Assembly (NCBI GenBank): GCA_016191145.1
Contig: JACPPD010000018.1
Location: 18,098 to 82,097, forward strand
Direction of reading: 5' to 3'
Source of the DNA: Ignavibacteria bacterium
GTDB lineage: Bacteria; Bacteroidota; Ignavibacteria; Kapaibacteriales; Kapaibacteriaceae
Length of the DNA: 64,000 nt
Shown here: in pieces, positions 1 to 10,296 of the stretch
Layout: every line of letters starts with the position of its first letter
How positions within the stretch are numbered: the stretch's first letter is position 1
Program-made: the position numbers and the translations under genes
The notes under the pieces: generated by a model
Database searches by the model: none
The model's input: only the letters and a program-made list of their open reading frames with translations
Told to the model about the DNA's origin: nothing

Positions 1-1
1 T

Positions 2-778
2 TTTGCTGCAGGAATCATCCCTCTTTCAGACAAATTTAGAATTGCTGCCAGCTTTACTGCATTTAGCAGCGGCGATGTTGAGATTACTACAACTGGGCAG
101 CCCGATGGCACCGGTGGTATCTACAATGTCAGTGATGTTGCTTTTGGGTTGACTCTTGCCGGGAAATTAACTGACCAGTTTTCATTTGGCGTGACTGGCA
201 GAGCCATCAACCAAGCGTTTTCAAATTTGTCGGCCACGGGTTTTGTATTTGACATCGGCACGCGTTACGAAACTGGTTTTAATGGAGTTGTCATCGGCTT
301 TACCGTAAACAATCTTGGTTCTCAATTAGCTTATGATGGGGCTGATGTTACCCGAACAAACCAGGCAATTAAAGGTGTCGATCAGACGGCTATAGATATG
401 CAGATACAAACATCTTCGTATAATGTTCCTCTGTCTTTCAGGGCAGGTCTCGGCATCGATATGTTTAAAGGCATTGTTGCTGATGCTCCAGAAACGGCTG
501 ATGATGGGACTGACATTCATCAGTGGATTGTTGGCGCCGATTTCGAAACGTTTTCAGATGTTAGAGAACAATTTGCGATTGGCACTGAATACACGTTTCG
601 AGAGTTTATCTCCGTCCGTGCAGGGTATCGCTTTGGACAGGACCAATTCGGCGCATCTGGCGGAATCGGCTTGAAATATGTAACAGGTGATTTTAAAGGC
701 AAGCTCGACTATTCGATAACGCCTACTCAAACACTTGGCCTGATTAATCGTGTTAGCGTAGCCATCAATTTTGAATAA
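2..778 (+). CDS. PorV/PorQ-type outer-membrane protein (5' partial)
   Basis: The reading frame is open from the first bases of the window, so the true start and signal peptide lie outside it; the TTG at 149 is internal. The visible 258 residues alternate short polar and aromatic strands (FAAGIIPLSDKFRIAASFTA, later RAGYRFGQDQFGASGGIGLK) and end in a strand finishing with F-E, as expected of an outer-membrane beta-barrel. The mid-region, where FVFDIGTRYETGF is followed by GVVIGFTVNNLG, matches the PorV/PorQ family, whose members act as T9SS shuttle or attachment-site barrels. The GWxTD gene and, further on, a SprE-like lipoprotein follow on the same strand, which fits a secretion role. Family assignment is fairly sure; the exact paralogue is not. 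Confidence 0.7.
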   Translation, partial: FAAGIIPLSDKFRIAASFTAFSSGDVEITTTGQPDGTGGIYNVSDVAFGLTLAGKLTDQFSFGVTGRAINQAFSNLSATGFVFDIGTRYETGFNGVVIGFTVNNLGSQLAYDGADVTRTNQAIKGVDQTAIDMQIQTSSYNVPLSFRAGLGIDMFKGIVADAPETADDGTDIHQWIVGADFETFSDVREQFAIGTEYTFREFISVRAGYRFGQDQFGASGGIGLKYVTGDFKGKLDYSITPTQTLGLINRVSVAINFE

Positions 779-808
779 GCTATCACATCGACTGTTCGAA
801 TCGTACTT

Positions 809-2194
809 GTGCTGCTTCTGTTTGCCGGATTCCAGGTCCCGGCAAGCGCAGTGGACTTAATAGCTGACGTTGTTCAGTTTAAGGGTAGCGCTACGCGCAC
901 TAAATGGGAGTTTCAATATGCCTTTGCCGATACGTCGGTTAAACATGTTGCAAATCCCCACGGCTTTGTTGGTGAGCTTTACTGTTTGCTAACACTCCTG
1001 TCATCAAGCGGTGACACAACCGTTGAAGAGTGGATCGCTGAGTCGCATCGGCAGATATCAGATAACATTCATAAATTCTTCCTGAGCGGTATACGCACAC
1101 TACTGCTTAAGCCGGGATCATATAACGTCAGCTTTACTGCATTTGATGTGAACGACACAAACAATCGCATAGTAACTAAATTTGTAACTTCAGTCAGAGA
1201 TTTTGGGCTGCAAACGTCGATAAGCGACGTCATGTTTACACAACCTGCTCGAATCGCTGCCGATTCCGGTTTTATACGCAACTCGCAGCCCGCAAGTCCA
1301 AATCCGCGGCACGAAGCGATCGGCACCGATCCTACATTTGGGATTTACACAGAAGTATATAACACCCTGCTTAACAAGCTCGATACGTTTGTTGTGGAGC
1401 TACAGGTACTCGATAACGTTCGTCGTGAGATGTTAACAACATTTATAAAGCAGGTTGGAGTTAATGACAATCTTATAATCCGTGAAGATGTTTCGGCGGC
1501 CGTTCTTCCGAGTAGCGTGTACTATCTGCGGGTTTCGGTGAAGTCGAAAGATTTGCAGACTACGTATGCTTCAGACGAGGATCGGTTCTATGTGCTGAAT
1601 CCCGAACTGCCACCCGAGGGACAGATATTACTTACGGAAGAGGAGCGTTTTTTGTCGTCGGAATGGTCTATCCTGAAAGGAGACCGATTAAAACTGGAGC
1701 TGGAGCTGTCATCTATACTGGCATCGCAAGCTGAGAAGGCCACACTCGCTGGTTGCATCGATGAGCGTGCAAAGCAACGATACCTTTATCGATTCTGGCT
1801 AATTCGCGATCCGGATCCTATAACGCATGCAAATGAAAGACTCGATGAATTCAGACAGATGTATCTGCGAGCTCAAAAGTTTTATACTAGTGCTATGCAG
1901 AAAGATGGCTGGAAAACAGATCGGGGCCGGGTGTTGATGAAATATGGTAAGCCTACGCAGATCGAACAGTTCATTCAAACGATTGATACTAAACCCTACG
2001 AAATCTGGTTCTACCAGAATATACAGGGTGGTGCATATTTTTATTTTGTCGATTGGCAACTCCTGCAAAATCATCATCTCGTACATAGCACAATAATCGG
2101 TGAAATACGGAACGAAAACTGGTATAATGAATTTGCAAAGGCATTTAGTCCGAACCCGACTCCGGAAAGTACGCTGACAAGCCCACAAAAATGA
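809..2194 (+). CDS. GWxTD domain-containing protein
   Basis: This 461-residue exported protein carries the defining motif GWKTDRGRVLMKYGKP near residues 367-382, followed by an aromatic-rich end (EIWFYQN, YFYFVDWQ), as in GWxTD proteins of Bacteroidota, Chlorobiota and Acidobacteriota. The family's function is not established. The only standard in-frame start is GTG at 809, which gives a short signal peptide (MLLLFAGFQVPASA) lacking a basic n-region. The in-frame codons after the upstream stop would add ITSTVRIVLV and make a better signal peptide, but they hold no ATG, GTG or TTG before 809. It follows the PorV/PorQ-like gene by 30 bp and overlaps the next gene by 4 bp, so co-transcription is likely. 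Confidence 0.75.
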   Translation: MLLLFAGFQVPASAVDLIADVVQFKGSATRTKWEFQYAFADTSVKHVANPHGFVGELYCLLTLLSSSGDTTVEEWIAESHRQISDNIHKFFLSGIRTLLLKPGSYNVSFTAFDVNDTNNRIVTKFVTSVRDFGLQTSISDVMFTQPARIAADSGFIRNSQPASPNPRHEAIGTDPTFGIYTEVYNTLLNKLDTFVVELQVLDNVRREMLTTFIKQVGVNDNLIIREDVSAAVLPSSVYYLRVSVKSKDLQTTYASDEDRFYVLNPELPPEGQILLTEEERFLSSEWSILKGDRLKLELELSSILASQAEKATLAGCIDERAKQRYLYRFWLIRDPDPITHANERLDEFRQMYLRAQKFYTSAMQKDGWKTDRGRVLMKYGKPTQIEQFIQTIDTKPYEIWFYQNIQGGAYFYFVDWQLLQNHHLVHSTIIGEIRNENWYNEFAKAFSPNPTPESTLTSPQK

Positions 2195-3123
2195 GTAAGC
2201 TGACGGATTGGCTGGTTGCTGAAGTTCTTGCCTCGGTTGGGCGTAGTTCGTGTGCCAAGACATTTGATCAGCGAATATCGTTGGGTCGGCGGCTGGGGCG
2301 TTTGATGAAAGTCGATCGGAGACGGCTTGCCATTACACGCACAAATGTAGTCTCTGCCTTTCCTGAAATATCTGCTGCCGATGTTGATGAGATTGTTACT
2401 GGCGCTTATGAAAACCTTGGCATTACTCTCGCCGAATTACTGGCTGTGCCCGTTCTCACACCATCCTTGATGCTCGACAGAATTCAAATACCAAATATTG
2501 AACTTGTTCGCGACCGACATCAAAGGGGTTTGCCCTCCATTTTGATTTCTGGTCATTTCGGAAACTGGGAATATTTAGCGATTGCTGCAGGCATTGAAAT
2601 TGGAGCGCCGATAACAGTTGTTGTTCATCCTCAATCGAACAAAATTGTTGATGGTGAGCTTAATACATATCGCTCGAAATTTGGGAACGTGCTTGTGTCT
2701 ATGCACGATGCAGCGCGAACGATTGTGCGAACGCTTCACAGTGGAGGAACGATCGCATTTTTGGTTGATCAGTACGCTCACCCGGAACGCGATCCATGGA
2801 TACCGTTTTTCAGTAGGCTTTCGCCTACCTATGCTGCTCCGGCAGCATTGGCAATTCGCTACAATGTTCCGATTTTTCATGCGTATGCACAACGGCTTGA
2901 TGATGGAACGTACATTGCTCCACTTGCACAGCTTGATTTGAACGGAATTACACACGATGAGACAGGAGTTGTGGAACTGACGCGTCGGCATGTTCGTGCA
3001 CTTGAAACGGTTATTAAACGACATCCGCATCTTTGGTCGTGGCAGCACCGACGCTGGCGCGATTACATGCCCCCTTCACAACACCACGATGGGAATCGTT
3101 ATGGAATTAGTGAGATTGAATAA
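2191..3123 (+). CDS. LpxL/HtrB-type acyltransferase
   Basis: This 310-residue protein matches the lysophospholipid/lipid A acyltransferase family that adds secondary acyl chains to lipid A at the inner membrane. The catalytic H-x4-D/E motif is visible as GHFGNWE (His122, Glu127). Downstream are a Gly/Asp-rich block (FLVDQYAHPERDPWIPFF) and the family-typical C-terminal HPHLWSWQHRRW. It starts with ATG overlapping the GWxTD stop (ATGA) and overlaps the start of the pseudouridine synthase gene. Length is normal for the family. Which acyl chain and acceptor it uses cannot be read from the sequence. Confidence 0.85.
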   Translation: MSKLTDWLVAEVLASVGRSSCAKTFDQRISLGRRLGRLMKVDRRRLAITRTNVVSAFPEISAADVDEIVTGAYENLGITLAELLAVPVLTPSLMLDRIQIPNIELVRDRHQRGLPSILISGHFGNWEYLAIAAGIEIGAPITVVVHPQSNKIVDGELNTYRSKFGNVLVSMHDAARTIVRTLHSGGTIAFLVDQYAHPERDPWIPFFSRLSPTYAAPAALAIRYNVPIFHAYAQRLDDGTYIAPLAQLDLNGITHDETGVVELTRRHVRALETVIKRHPHLWSWQHRRWRDYMPPSQHHDGNRYGISEIE

Positions 3124-3817
3124 GGTAATCGCCGATGCTGGAGTTGCATCCAGACGTGGCGCAGATGAATTAATCTCTTCTGGCAAGGTTACCATCAATG
3201 GAAAAAAATGCACAGAGCTTGGAACACGCGTTTCTATTTCCGACGTTGTAGCCGTTGACGGCGATATCGTACCCAGAACAAAGCACCTCACCTACATTTT
3301 GCTTAATAAGCCGAAGGATATCATCACTACTGCTAATGATGAAAGGGGGCGAGAAACCGTTTTTGATCTTGTACGTGTGCGCACTCGCTTGTTTACTGTA
3401 GGCAGGCTGGACAGAAACACCACAGGTGCAATTTTACTAACAAACGATGGCGAACTCGCGAATCGTTTGATGCATCCACGATATGGAATTGCCCGCATTT
3501 ACAAGGCAGTTCTCGATACACCACTAAAACGGGAACACGCAAAGGAAATTTCCCGCGGAATTGTCCTGGAAGATGGTCCAACTCAACCATGTGAAATTGT
3601 AATCGATCCCAAGGACAATTCAACTGTTCATCTTCAGTTGCGTGAAGGGCGCAACCGCGAAGTCCGACGGATATTTGAGCACTTTGGATATTATGTTAAA
3701 CGACTCGATCGCAAACAGTATGCAATCTTGTCGACGCGCGGACTTTCGAGAGGTTCATACCGTCACCTCACCAATGAAGAAGTATCTGAACTCCGACGCA
3801 TGGTGAATCTCGCTTGA
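3101..3817 (+). CDS. rluB: RluB/RsuA-family pseudouridine synthase
   Basis: The 238-residue product has an N-terminal S4 RNA-binding domain (residues about 3-60: VRLNKVIADAGVASRRGADE) and a catalytic domain with GRLDRNTTGAILLTNDG, in which Asp104 is the nucleophile. It should convert a uridine in rRNA, in the RluB family a 23S rRNA site, to pseudouridine. An upstream reading would start at 2990, but the S4 domain begins only at ATG 3101 (ATG 3089 is also possible), so the longer N-terminus inside lpxL is not credible. It overlaps the acyltransferase by about 23 bp and the next gene by 4 bp. RsuA or RluE/F-type specificity cannot be excluded. Confidence 0.85.
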   Translation: MELVRLNKVIADAGVASRRGADELISSGKVTINGKKCTELGTRVSISDVVAVDGDIVPRTKHLTYILLNKPKDIITTANDERGRETVFDLVRVRTRLFTVGRLDRNTTGAILLTNDGELANRLMHPRYGIARIYKAVLDTPLKREHAKEISRGIVLEDGPTQPCEIVIDPKDNSTVHLQLREGRNREVRRIFEHFGYYVKRLDRKQYAILSTRGLSRGSYRHLTNEEVSELRRMVNLA

Positions 3818-5922
3818 ACTTTCTTAATCCATTTGCATTACTCGGGCTTGTGGCATCGGGTATACCGATATTGCTGCACCTGCTAAATCTGCGGAGACTC
3901 AAAGTTGTTGAGTTTAGCACTATCCGCTTTTTGCAGGAGCTCCAACTATCGCGTGTACGTCGGCTGAAACTGCAGCAAATACTGCTGTTAATTCTGAGAA
4001 CATTGTTAATTGTTTTTGCTGTGCTTGCATTTGCCAGACCAACGATTCCAACTTCTTTACCTCTGCTGACTAGTGCCATGCGGGCAAGTGTTGTAATCTT
4101 GGTTGATAATTCTGCGAGCATGGAAGCAAGCGATCAGGCGGGTCAGAGATTTCGGCAGGCACAGGATGCTGCGCGACGTATTGTTGGCATGTTGCGCAAT
4201 GGAGATGAGGTCTGTGTTCTCCCTCTTGCGGCTCGATCGCCTCACCGTACGTTTGGCTTCACACGTACGTTCGCGGAAGCCTTAGCAGAAATTGATAGGC
4301 TAACACTTTCAGAAACGAATGCTGATGTACCGGGATCGCTTCGCTTCGTTGAACCGCTTCTAGACGATGCCGCGCATCTACATCGGGAGGTTTACGTTAT
4401 CAGCGATGCGCAGCGTGCAACCCTAATGCGGGTAGAAAACGACACCGGCAAAGTATTCTATTCTGAGTCAGCCGTGTATTTAGTGAGGATTGGTAATGGG
4501 CTTGCAGGTCTCGAACAAAATTTCTCAATCGATTCAGTAAAGATTGTCAGTCAACTGAATCAACCCGATAAGCCACTCGAAGTGGAGGCGTTTGTTCGTA
4601 ACGGCAGCGATAGAGATGTTTCGAATGTTGTTGTAACAATGGCATTTGATGGAGTCAGGAATGCACAGCGTGCTGCAGATATCCCTGCCAACTCAACACG
4701 CTCTGTTGTCCTTGCCGCGCCGCCTCAACGCAACGGAATTGTTGGTGTTTCAGTTGAACTCGATGACGATGCTATCGATCTTGATAATGTCAGGTTTGCA
4801 GGTGTCCTCATCCCGCCGCATGCTCGAACTGCCATCGTTGGTACTGGTCTTGCAGCAGAATTGGTTGCCACTGCCTTAGCGGTTCCTAATGAATCGATTG
4901 ATTATCCGAAGCCCCGACGATTCAACTCTGTACGCGAACTGTCAAGTCAGTTATCTGGCCTCGATGCTGTATATATCGTTAATGGAGCATGGTCGGATGC
5001 CGACGCTTCCCAACTTATTCAATTTGTGGACCATGGTGGCGGTTTAGTTGTCTTTGCTTCCGATGAAGCCTGCGTGGCATCAACGCTACAGCGGATGAAC
5101 CTAAACGTTGATAATACTATAACACCTCATGGCAATGACGTGTGGCGGGTTCGTAATCTCGACGAGAGCCACCCGCTTTTTGCAGGCGTTTTTAAAGCTG
5201 GCAGAACCCAGGCAGCCGTTCGAGAAAGATTGGTAATTAGAAAATTGCGCCCGGCTACTGGCGGCGTTGTTGTTGCAACCAGCGATGCAGGAAGCTTTCT
5301 GGTAGAGACGATGCATGGCTACGGTCGAACTCTGTATATCGCTACAGCTATCGATCCGGCATGGAGCACGATGGGATCTACCGGACTTTTTGCTGCGACG
5401 ATGATTAGATCGTCAATTTATTTAGTGTTGCCACGAGATCAGGGAATCTATGCAAAACCTGCAGAGACTGTAACAGTGCAGGTTCCCGCACGATTTGCCA
5501 ATGAGCAATCGTTTATTATTGTCGATGCAAATAGAGTGTCGACAACGCAGACTCCGGCTCGTCTTCCTTCATCAACTCTCATAACTGTTCCAGCTCAGCA
5601 CCAGGTTGGAGTTGTGAAAATTCTTACAAGCGATTCAACAGCCGTGGTGCCCGTTACTGTAAACGGACCTAAGGAGGAATCCCATCTTACATTTTTCGAT
5701 GATGATGAGTGGAGGCAGGGCGTCGGCGCGCTCACAGCCAATCACAACAACATCATCGTTACAAAGTCTGGTCGCAGTATGGAACAAGCCGCAATGAAAG
5801 CAAGGACGGGTTCCGAGCTGTGGTCGTTGTTCATTGTTCTGTCGTTGCTGTGTGCTTTTACAGAGCTTCTCATTTCAAGATTTTTTGCATCCGACGAAGG
5901 TCCCGCAGTTGGTGCAGCATAG
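3814..5922 (+). CDS. BatA/VWA domain membrane protein
   Basis: This 702-residue protein starts with TTG overlapping the previous stop. Residues 1-75 form the BatA-type N-terminus (FLNPFALLGLVASGIPILLH, then LNLRRLKVVEFSTIRFLQEL) with two membrane helices. A von Willebrand factor A domain follows; its MIDAS start is DNSAS (D98-x-S100-x-S102). The middle contains Ig-like or CARDB-like strands and a glutamine amidotransferase-like fold region (AVYIVNGAWSD, GGLVVFASD). A last membrane helix lies near residues 672-692. BatA-type proteins occur with MoxR/Bat systems of Bacteroidetes, but no moxR or other bat gene is in the window. The function is therefore a periplasmic, metal-dependent protein interaction role by inference. 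Confidence 0.8.
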   Translation: MNFLNPFALLGLVASGIPILLHLLNLRRLKVVEFSTIRFLQELQLSRVRRLKLQQILLLILRTLLIVFAVLAFARPTIPTSLPLLTSAMRASVVILVDNSASMEASDQAGQRFRQAQDAARRIVGMLRNGDEVCVLPLAARSPHRTFGFTRTFAEALAEIDRLTLSETNADVPGSLRFVEPLLDDAAHLHREVYVISDAQRATLMRVENDTGKVFYSESAVYLVRIGNGLAGLEQNFSIDSVKIVSQLNQPDKPLEVEAFVRNGSDRDVSNVVVTMAFDGVRNAQRAADIPANSTRSVVLAAPPQRNGIVGVSVELDDDAIDLDNVRFAGVLIPPHARTAIVGTGLAAELVATALAVPNESIDYPKPRRFNSVRELSSQLSGLDAVYIVNGAWSDADASQLIQFVDHGGGLVVFASDEACVASTLQRMNLNVDNTITPHGNDVWRVRNLDESHPLFAGVFKAGRTQAAVRERLVIRKLRPATGGVVVATSDAGSFLVETMHGYGRTLYIATAIDPAWSTMGSTGLFAATMIRSSIYLVLPRDQGIYAKPAETVTVQVPARFANEQSFIIVDANRVSTTQTPARLPSSTLITVPAQHQVGVVKILTSDSTAVVPVTVNGPKEESHLTFFDDDEWRQGVGALTANHNNIIVTKSGRSMEQAAMKARTGSELWSLFIVLSLLCAFTELLISRFFASDEGPAVGAA

Positions 5923-5988
5923 GATCTCTGCTTGGACAGATGGAGACAAGGTTGTACAAATCGATTACACATACTTCAACGGAAGGTA

Positions 5989-7821
5989 ATGGCATACAAC
6001 ATTGAACAGCGCGACGAGCAACTAATTGGATCGTACGCCGCCATAACCTACACACTGGAGTTTGACAGAGCCCCACAGCACATAGTTCGTGTGCGAATGA
6101 CAATTTCCAATGTGAACAGTGAAGAGATTACGCTTGTAATGCCTTCGTGGTCACCCGGCAGTTATAAGATCCGTGACTACGTTGGTTATCAGGGTAACGT
6201 TGTTGTGCATTCAGACGCGAAACCATTGGCCTTTCGCTGGACAGGCGTCAATAAGCTAACAGTGGTTACTGCGGGAATGACGGAAGTTTTCGTCGACTAC
6301 GTGATATTTGGCAATGAACGTTCAGTGCGAACAAATCATATCAACAGATTTCATGCATTTATTCAGCCCCCTGCAACATTCATGTATGTGGAAGGAAGAA
6401 CTCAGGAGATTCACCACGTATTGTTAAAAAATGATAGGAAGTTGTGGCCGAATGCTTCTACACAGCTTTCTCCTGTGCGTGAATCATCTGCGCAAGAGAC
6501 TCTTCTCGGCGCTTTGAACTACGACGTGCTTGCCGATTCTCCGATAGAAATTGGAAGTCACGTTGTGAAGACGTTCACATTAGAAGGAGCAACACATGAG
6601 GTTGCATTGGCATCGTCGCAGCCACTCGACGCAGACTGGATTACAGAGCAACTAAAGGTGATCGTAAAAACCGAAGCGTCAATTTTCGGCGGTGTTCCTT
6701 ACGACCGATATGTGTTTATCATACAGGCTTATCTCGGTGCACGTGGTGGTCTTGAGCATTCACGCTCTTCAGTTAATGCAATTGATCCCACTTCATTTTT
6801 GGACAAGTCGAAGGCATCTGCCTTGCTATCGCTGTTGTGTCACGAGTATTTCCATCTTTGGAATGTAAAGCGGATACGCCCGGTCGAGCTGGGTCCATTC
6901 GACTATGTTAATGCCACCCAAACACCCATGCTTTGGCTTGCAGAAGGTCTTACTTCATATTACGATGATCTCATTGCATATCGGTGCGGCTTTCTTACTC
7001 TGAAAGAATATCTCGCAACACTTGCGAAGGACCACTTGGACAAGCTCTTGCGAGTACCGGGCCGGCATGCAATGTCGGTACGCGATAGTAGCCGTCTGGC
7101 CTGGGTAAAGCTTTACATGCAGAGTCCGGATGCACCTAACCGATTCCCATCCTATTATTTAAAGGGCGGCTTAGTTTTTCTGTTAATTGATCTTTATATC
7201 ATAGACAATACAGCTGGTTCAAAATCACTCGATGACGGAATGCGCCTTCTTTGGGCGCGTTATCAAAACAATCCTTCTGTAGGAGTAACCGAGGACGAAT
7301 GCATCGCTCTATTTGAGCGTGCAGTGGGTGTAGATTTACGGGACAAAATGATGTCGTGGCTGGACGAATCCACAGATTTACCCTTTGAGGAACTCTTTTC
7401 ACTGGCAGGTATCGAACTCACCCTTGGTGAGAGAGTTTCTGAGGCAATAACCTTTGGAGAAAATCGGTCATTTACGGCACTACAGCCCGAGTTGTTCTGC
7501 GGATGGGTTGTTTCGGGAGCCGACGGTAGAGTGTTCATCAGAGGGGTGGAAGATGGCTCACCGGCAGAGAAGGCGGGCTTAGGCATCGATGACGAAATCA
7601 TCGCAGTTTCGGGCAGGAGGGTGACGACAACTGAACAGCTCAGCCGGGCAATTGATGATGCTGGTCTTTCAGAGATCCACTTGATCTGCGAGTGCGACGG
7701 AATAACTTTTGAAACTACAATCAGACCTGGCACGGCGTTGGTACATACGTTGAATGTTGCAGAAGAAACGTCAAAGAAACAGCGGCTTGTGCGTGAAATA
7801 TGGCTCAAGAGAAATGTGTGA
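5989..7821 (+). CDS. M61 glycyl aminopeptidase-type protease with PDZ domain
   Basis: This is a 610-residue metallopeptidase of family M61. The zinc motif HEYFH is at residues 285-289 within CHEYFHLWNVKRIRP, and the third ligand is probably the Glu of WLAEGLTSYYDD. An N-terminal beta domain contains PSWSPGSYKIRDY, a hallmark of the family. A C-terminal PDZ domain (GVEDGSPAEKAGLGIDDEII) follows the catalytic domain. The ATG at 5989 is preferred over an upstream one at 5932 because GGAAGG lies just before it and homology begins there. No signal peptide is visible, so it is probably cytoplasmic. The 3' end overlaps the next gene by 22 bp. Confidence 0.88.
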   Translation: MAYNIEQRDEQLIGSYAAITYTLEFDRAPQHIVRVRMTISNVNSEEITLVMPSWSPGSYKIRDYVGYQGNVVVHSDAKPLAFRWTGVNKLTVVTAGMTEVFVDYVIFGNERSVRTNHINRFHAFIQPPATFMYVEGRTQEIHHVLLKNDRKLWPNASTQLSPVRESSAQETLLGALNYDVLADSPIEIGSHVVKTFTLEGATHEVALASSQPLDADWITEQLKVIVKTEASIFGGVPYDRYVFIIQAYLGARGGLEHSRSSVNAIDPTSFLDKSKASALLSLLCHEYFHLWNVKRIRPVELGPFDYVNATQTPMLWLAEGLTSYYDDLIAYRCGFLTLKEYLATLAKDHLDKLLRVPGRHAMSVRDSSRLAWVKLYMQSPDAPNRFPSYYLKGGLVFLLIDLYIIDNTAGSKSLDDGMRLLWARYQNNPSVGVTEDECIALFERAVGVDLRDKMMSWLDESTDLPFEELFSLAGIELTLGERVSEAITFGENRSFTALQPELFCGWVVSGADGRVFIRGVEDGSPAEKAGLGIDDEIIAVSGRRVTTTEQLSRAIDDAGLSEIHLICECDGITFETTIRPGTALVHTLNVAEETSKKQRLVREIWLKRNV

Positions 7822-9932
7822 ATAATCGGATAGTAAATATATTTCTAATCGTTACGGCTGTTCTTGCTGCAGCAGGATGTTCGTGGTTCGACAACCAGAC
7901 CGCGTACTTCAATACGCACTACAACATGCAACGGATAATGACGGAGATTAAGGATGAGTTTTCCTATATCGACGAAAACCGGCGTGTTCAGCCCCGCGTG
8001 CTTGTGCCTGGTCTGGATTCAGCGAAAACGGAGAAAGATGAACCCAAAACCAGAGCCGGCTATCAATTCCTAAAGGCGTTTGTGATCGACAGAGCTAAGC
8101 TGCAGCCAGTGAATACAAAGGTTGATTCCATCCTCTTGAAGGGATCCAAAATACTCGCTAATCACCCTAAGAGCGAATTCGTTGAAAGCAGCCTGTTTTT
8201 AATGGCAGAGGCATATTTCTTTCGGCAGGAATGGATGCCTTCGCAACAGAAATGTATAGAGTTGATAGAACGATTTACCGATGGAGAGCTATCACCCGAC
8301 GCACATCTGCTGCTTGCGAAAAATTATCTCATGCAACGAAAAGTCTCGCAGGGAAAGCAAACGCTGTCCAGGACGATTGATGTTGCATGGTACAAGGACC
8401 GGTTCGACATCCTCAGCGAAGCCTATCGCATTCAAGCAGAAATGGCAATGGAAGATGGCGATCTGGAGGGGGCTGTCCAACCGTATAAGCAGGCAATAGC
8501 CCAAATTGAAGATGACGAGGTTCGTGCCAAGTGGCAGGTCGACGTTGCATCGCTGTATTACCGACAGGGGCGTTTCGAGTTGGCTGAACAAGCCTTTGCC
8601 CGCGTGTTCAATTTCACCCCCGATATCCTGGCTGAATTCGAAGCTCTGCTTTATCGAGGCTCTTCACTTGTGAAGTTGGGAAGAACTGAAGAGGCAGAAG
8701 AGATATTTACATCAATTGAACGCAACAAGAATTATGCTGATTGGATTTCGTTCGTGACTGCAGAGAAGCTTGCATTGCAAAGACGGAAGAGCAGCTCGCT
8801 GAACGATTCTACACTCATCGCACAAGAAAGGGTTGCCGATACTTCGTTTGTGGGAAGGCCAGAGCTCATGGCTCAGTCATTCCAAAAGGGGATGTCGTTG
8901 TACAAAGAGAATAATTATCAGGAAGCTATCAAGTATTTCGCCAAAGCAAAGGTTGTTCGGACGCCTGTCTATGAAGTTGCGTCGAAGTATTTTACACTAC
9001 TGAAGCAATGGGATGACCAGCATCGGAAGGTGAATGGATATAATGCCGTCTTGATTGAACGTGAATCATTCCGAGATTCAATCATGAGCATGAAGGCGCG
9101 CGAGCTGTATGCCTTAGGCAGAGTTCACGAGCAGCTTGGGAACATCGACTCTGCATTGTTTTACTATCGTTATTCTTACGATAGTACATCAGATGCCGAC
9201 AACGACCGCAGCAAGTATCTATATTCGCAAGCGCGTTTGCTAGCCCCCTCCGATCCCGATGCAGCCGACTCCTTGTACATGGTCCTGAATGAGAAGTATC
9301 CCAAGAGTATTTATGGCAAGGAAGCTAGCGACAACCTTGGATTCACCGCAGAAGCAGCGATAGACGATGCCGCAGAGATGTATCGGTCGGGGATGAGCTT
9401 CCGAAAAATTCGCGACTTCGATTATGCTTCGAAACAATTCAATGAGGTTGCCGCTCGATTCGAATCGTCGCAGTTTGCCGCAAAATCACTGTACGCCTTG
9501 GGGTGGATGTTTGAGCGCGATCTTAATGAACAGGACTCGGCCTTGTTTTACTATGGTTTGCTCATGGAGCGATATCCACGCTCAGAATATGCCAAAGAAG
9601 TGCGTCCAAGCGTTGAATATGCGTTAGCCAAACGGAATAATTCAGAGGTAAACGACTCGCTGTTGTTCAAAGACCTGGATGAGGATCTTCTCCGTAGGGC
9701 ACGTGCCAGTGAACGAAGTGTTCTTGATCAGGTAATTGATAAAAACAAGAATGCGCTCGATGTAAAGGTTCCGGGATTAAATCTTCCGTCTATTCCGGGA
9801 TTAACGCCCCCAGGCGGGGGAAACATCAATGACTTGATTAAGAATCAGGTGAAATCTCTTGGTACGTCGATTAGGCCAGCCGACAGCGCAAGGGTTCCGC
9901 TTCAAGACACTTCACAAGTGAGAAAGCCTTAG
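7800..9932 (+). CDS. SprE/PorW-like TPR lipoprotein
   Basis: The 710-residue product begins with a lipoprotein signal ([12 protein letters not shown], lipidated Cys27). Right after it comes [20 protein letters not shown], which resembles the W-F/Y-x-x-x-N-T-x-x-x-H-Y-N start of SprE/PorW proteins, TPR lipoproteins needed for T9SS function and gliding. The rest is a long array of tetratricopeptide-like helices (for example [56 protein letters not shown]). The C-terminal 60 residues are Pro/Gly-rich and disordered. It overlaps the M61 gene by 22 bp and is convergent with clpS, sharing 4 bp at the stops. The SprE assignment is inferred from layout and N-terminal motif; a BamD/YbgF-like TPR protein is the alternative. 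Confidence 0.65.
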   Translation: MAQEKCVNNRIVNIFLIVTAVLAAAGCSWFDNQTAYFNTHYNMQRIMTEIKDEFSYIDENRRVQPRVLVPGLDSAKTEKDEPKTRAGYQFLKAFVIDRAKLQPVNTKVDSILLKGSKILANHPKSEFVESSLFLMAEAYFFRQEWMPSQQKCIELIERFTDGELSPDAHLLLAKNYLMQRKVSQGKQTLSRTIDVAWYKDRFDILSEAYRIQAEMAMEDGDLEGAVQPYKQAIAQIEDDEVRAKWQVDVASLYYRQGRFELAEQAFARVFNFTPDILAEFEALLYRGSSLVKLGRTEEAEEIFTSIERNKNYADWISFVTAEKLALQRRKSSSLNDSTLIAQERVADTSFVGRPELMAQSFQKGMSLYKENNYQEAIKYFAKAKVVRTPVYEVASKYFTLLKQWDDQHRKVNGYNAVLIERESFRDSIMSMKARELYALGRVHEQLGNIDSALFYYRYSYDSTSDADNDRSKYLYSQARLLAPSDPDAADSLYMVLNEKYPKSIYGKEASDNLGFTAEAAIDDAAEMYRSGMSFRKIRDFDYASKQFNEVAARFESSQFAAKSLYALGWMFERDLNEQDSALFYYGLLMERYPRSEYAKEVRPSVEYALAKRNNSEVNDSLLFKDLDEDLLRRARASERSVLDQVIDKNKNALDVKVPGLNLPSIPGLTPPGGGNINDLIKNQVKSLGTSIRPADSARVPLQDTSQVRKP

Positions 9933-10216
9933 TACTCTATCCGAGTGTGCAAAGCGATTTCCTCCAGAATTGTGGAGACACGCAGACACTCAGTTACCTG
10001 TCCTTCGTAAACAGCGGCTTTGCCGCGAACGTGTACTTCAAACGTCATTGCCTCGGCCTGCTCCTGAGTGCAGCCAACGGCTTTAATCAACTGCTCAATT
10101 ACCTCATCAAATGAATGTTCGGCGTCGTTGAACAGAATAACACGTGCTTCGATACTGATCTCGACATCGACGTCGAGCTCAGGCTTATCGATTACAAATG
10201 GTTCCAGCTCAGCCAT
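9929..10216 (-). CDS. clpS: ClpS, Clp protease adaptor
   Basis: This 95-residue protein has the ClpS core: [19 protein letters not shown] in place of the usual V-x-L-x-N-D-D-x-x-T, then [19 protein letters not shown], matching the family's A-x-x-x-x-x-x-V-H-x-x-G-K-A. ClpS delivers N-end-rule substrates to ClpAP in the cytoplasm. The substrate-binding Asn-Asp pair is kept (Asn-Asp-Ala), while the usual Thr/Met region is changed to His-Ser-Phe. The N-terminal 25 residues are acidic and probably flexible. The gene is convergent with the SprE-like gene and divergent from the CADD-like gene. No clpA is in the window. Confidence 0.85.
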   Translation of the reverse strand: MAELEPFVIDKPELDVDVEISIEARVILFNDAEHSFDEVIEQLIKAVGCTQEQAEAMTFEVHVRGKAAVYEGQVTECLRVSTILEEIALHTRIEY

Positions 10217-10262
10217 AACTTTTCTTGGTGTATTTCTGCGGTCTCGAAACTACGAAATCCGC

Positions 10263-10270
10263 TATCTTTG
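10263..10270 (+). promoter_or_regulatory. TAnnTTTG-type promoter -7 element
   Basis: TATCTTTG lies 27 bp before the CADD-like start codon and fits the Bacteroidota-type -7 consensus TAnnTTTG. No well-spaced -33 TTG was found. Confidence 0.5.
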
Positions 10271-10296
10271 CTGTCCGTTTAAACTTGGGAACGACT

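Noticed and set aside
7263..7808. 181-residue minus-strand frame opposite the M61 PDZ region
   Set aside because: Antisense of a gene with clear domains; Ser-rich shadow composition.
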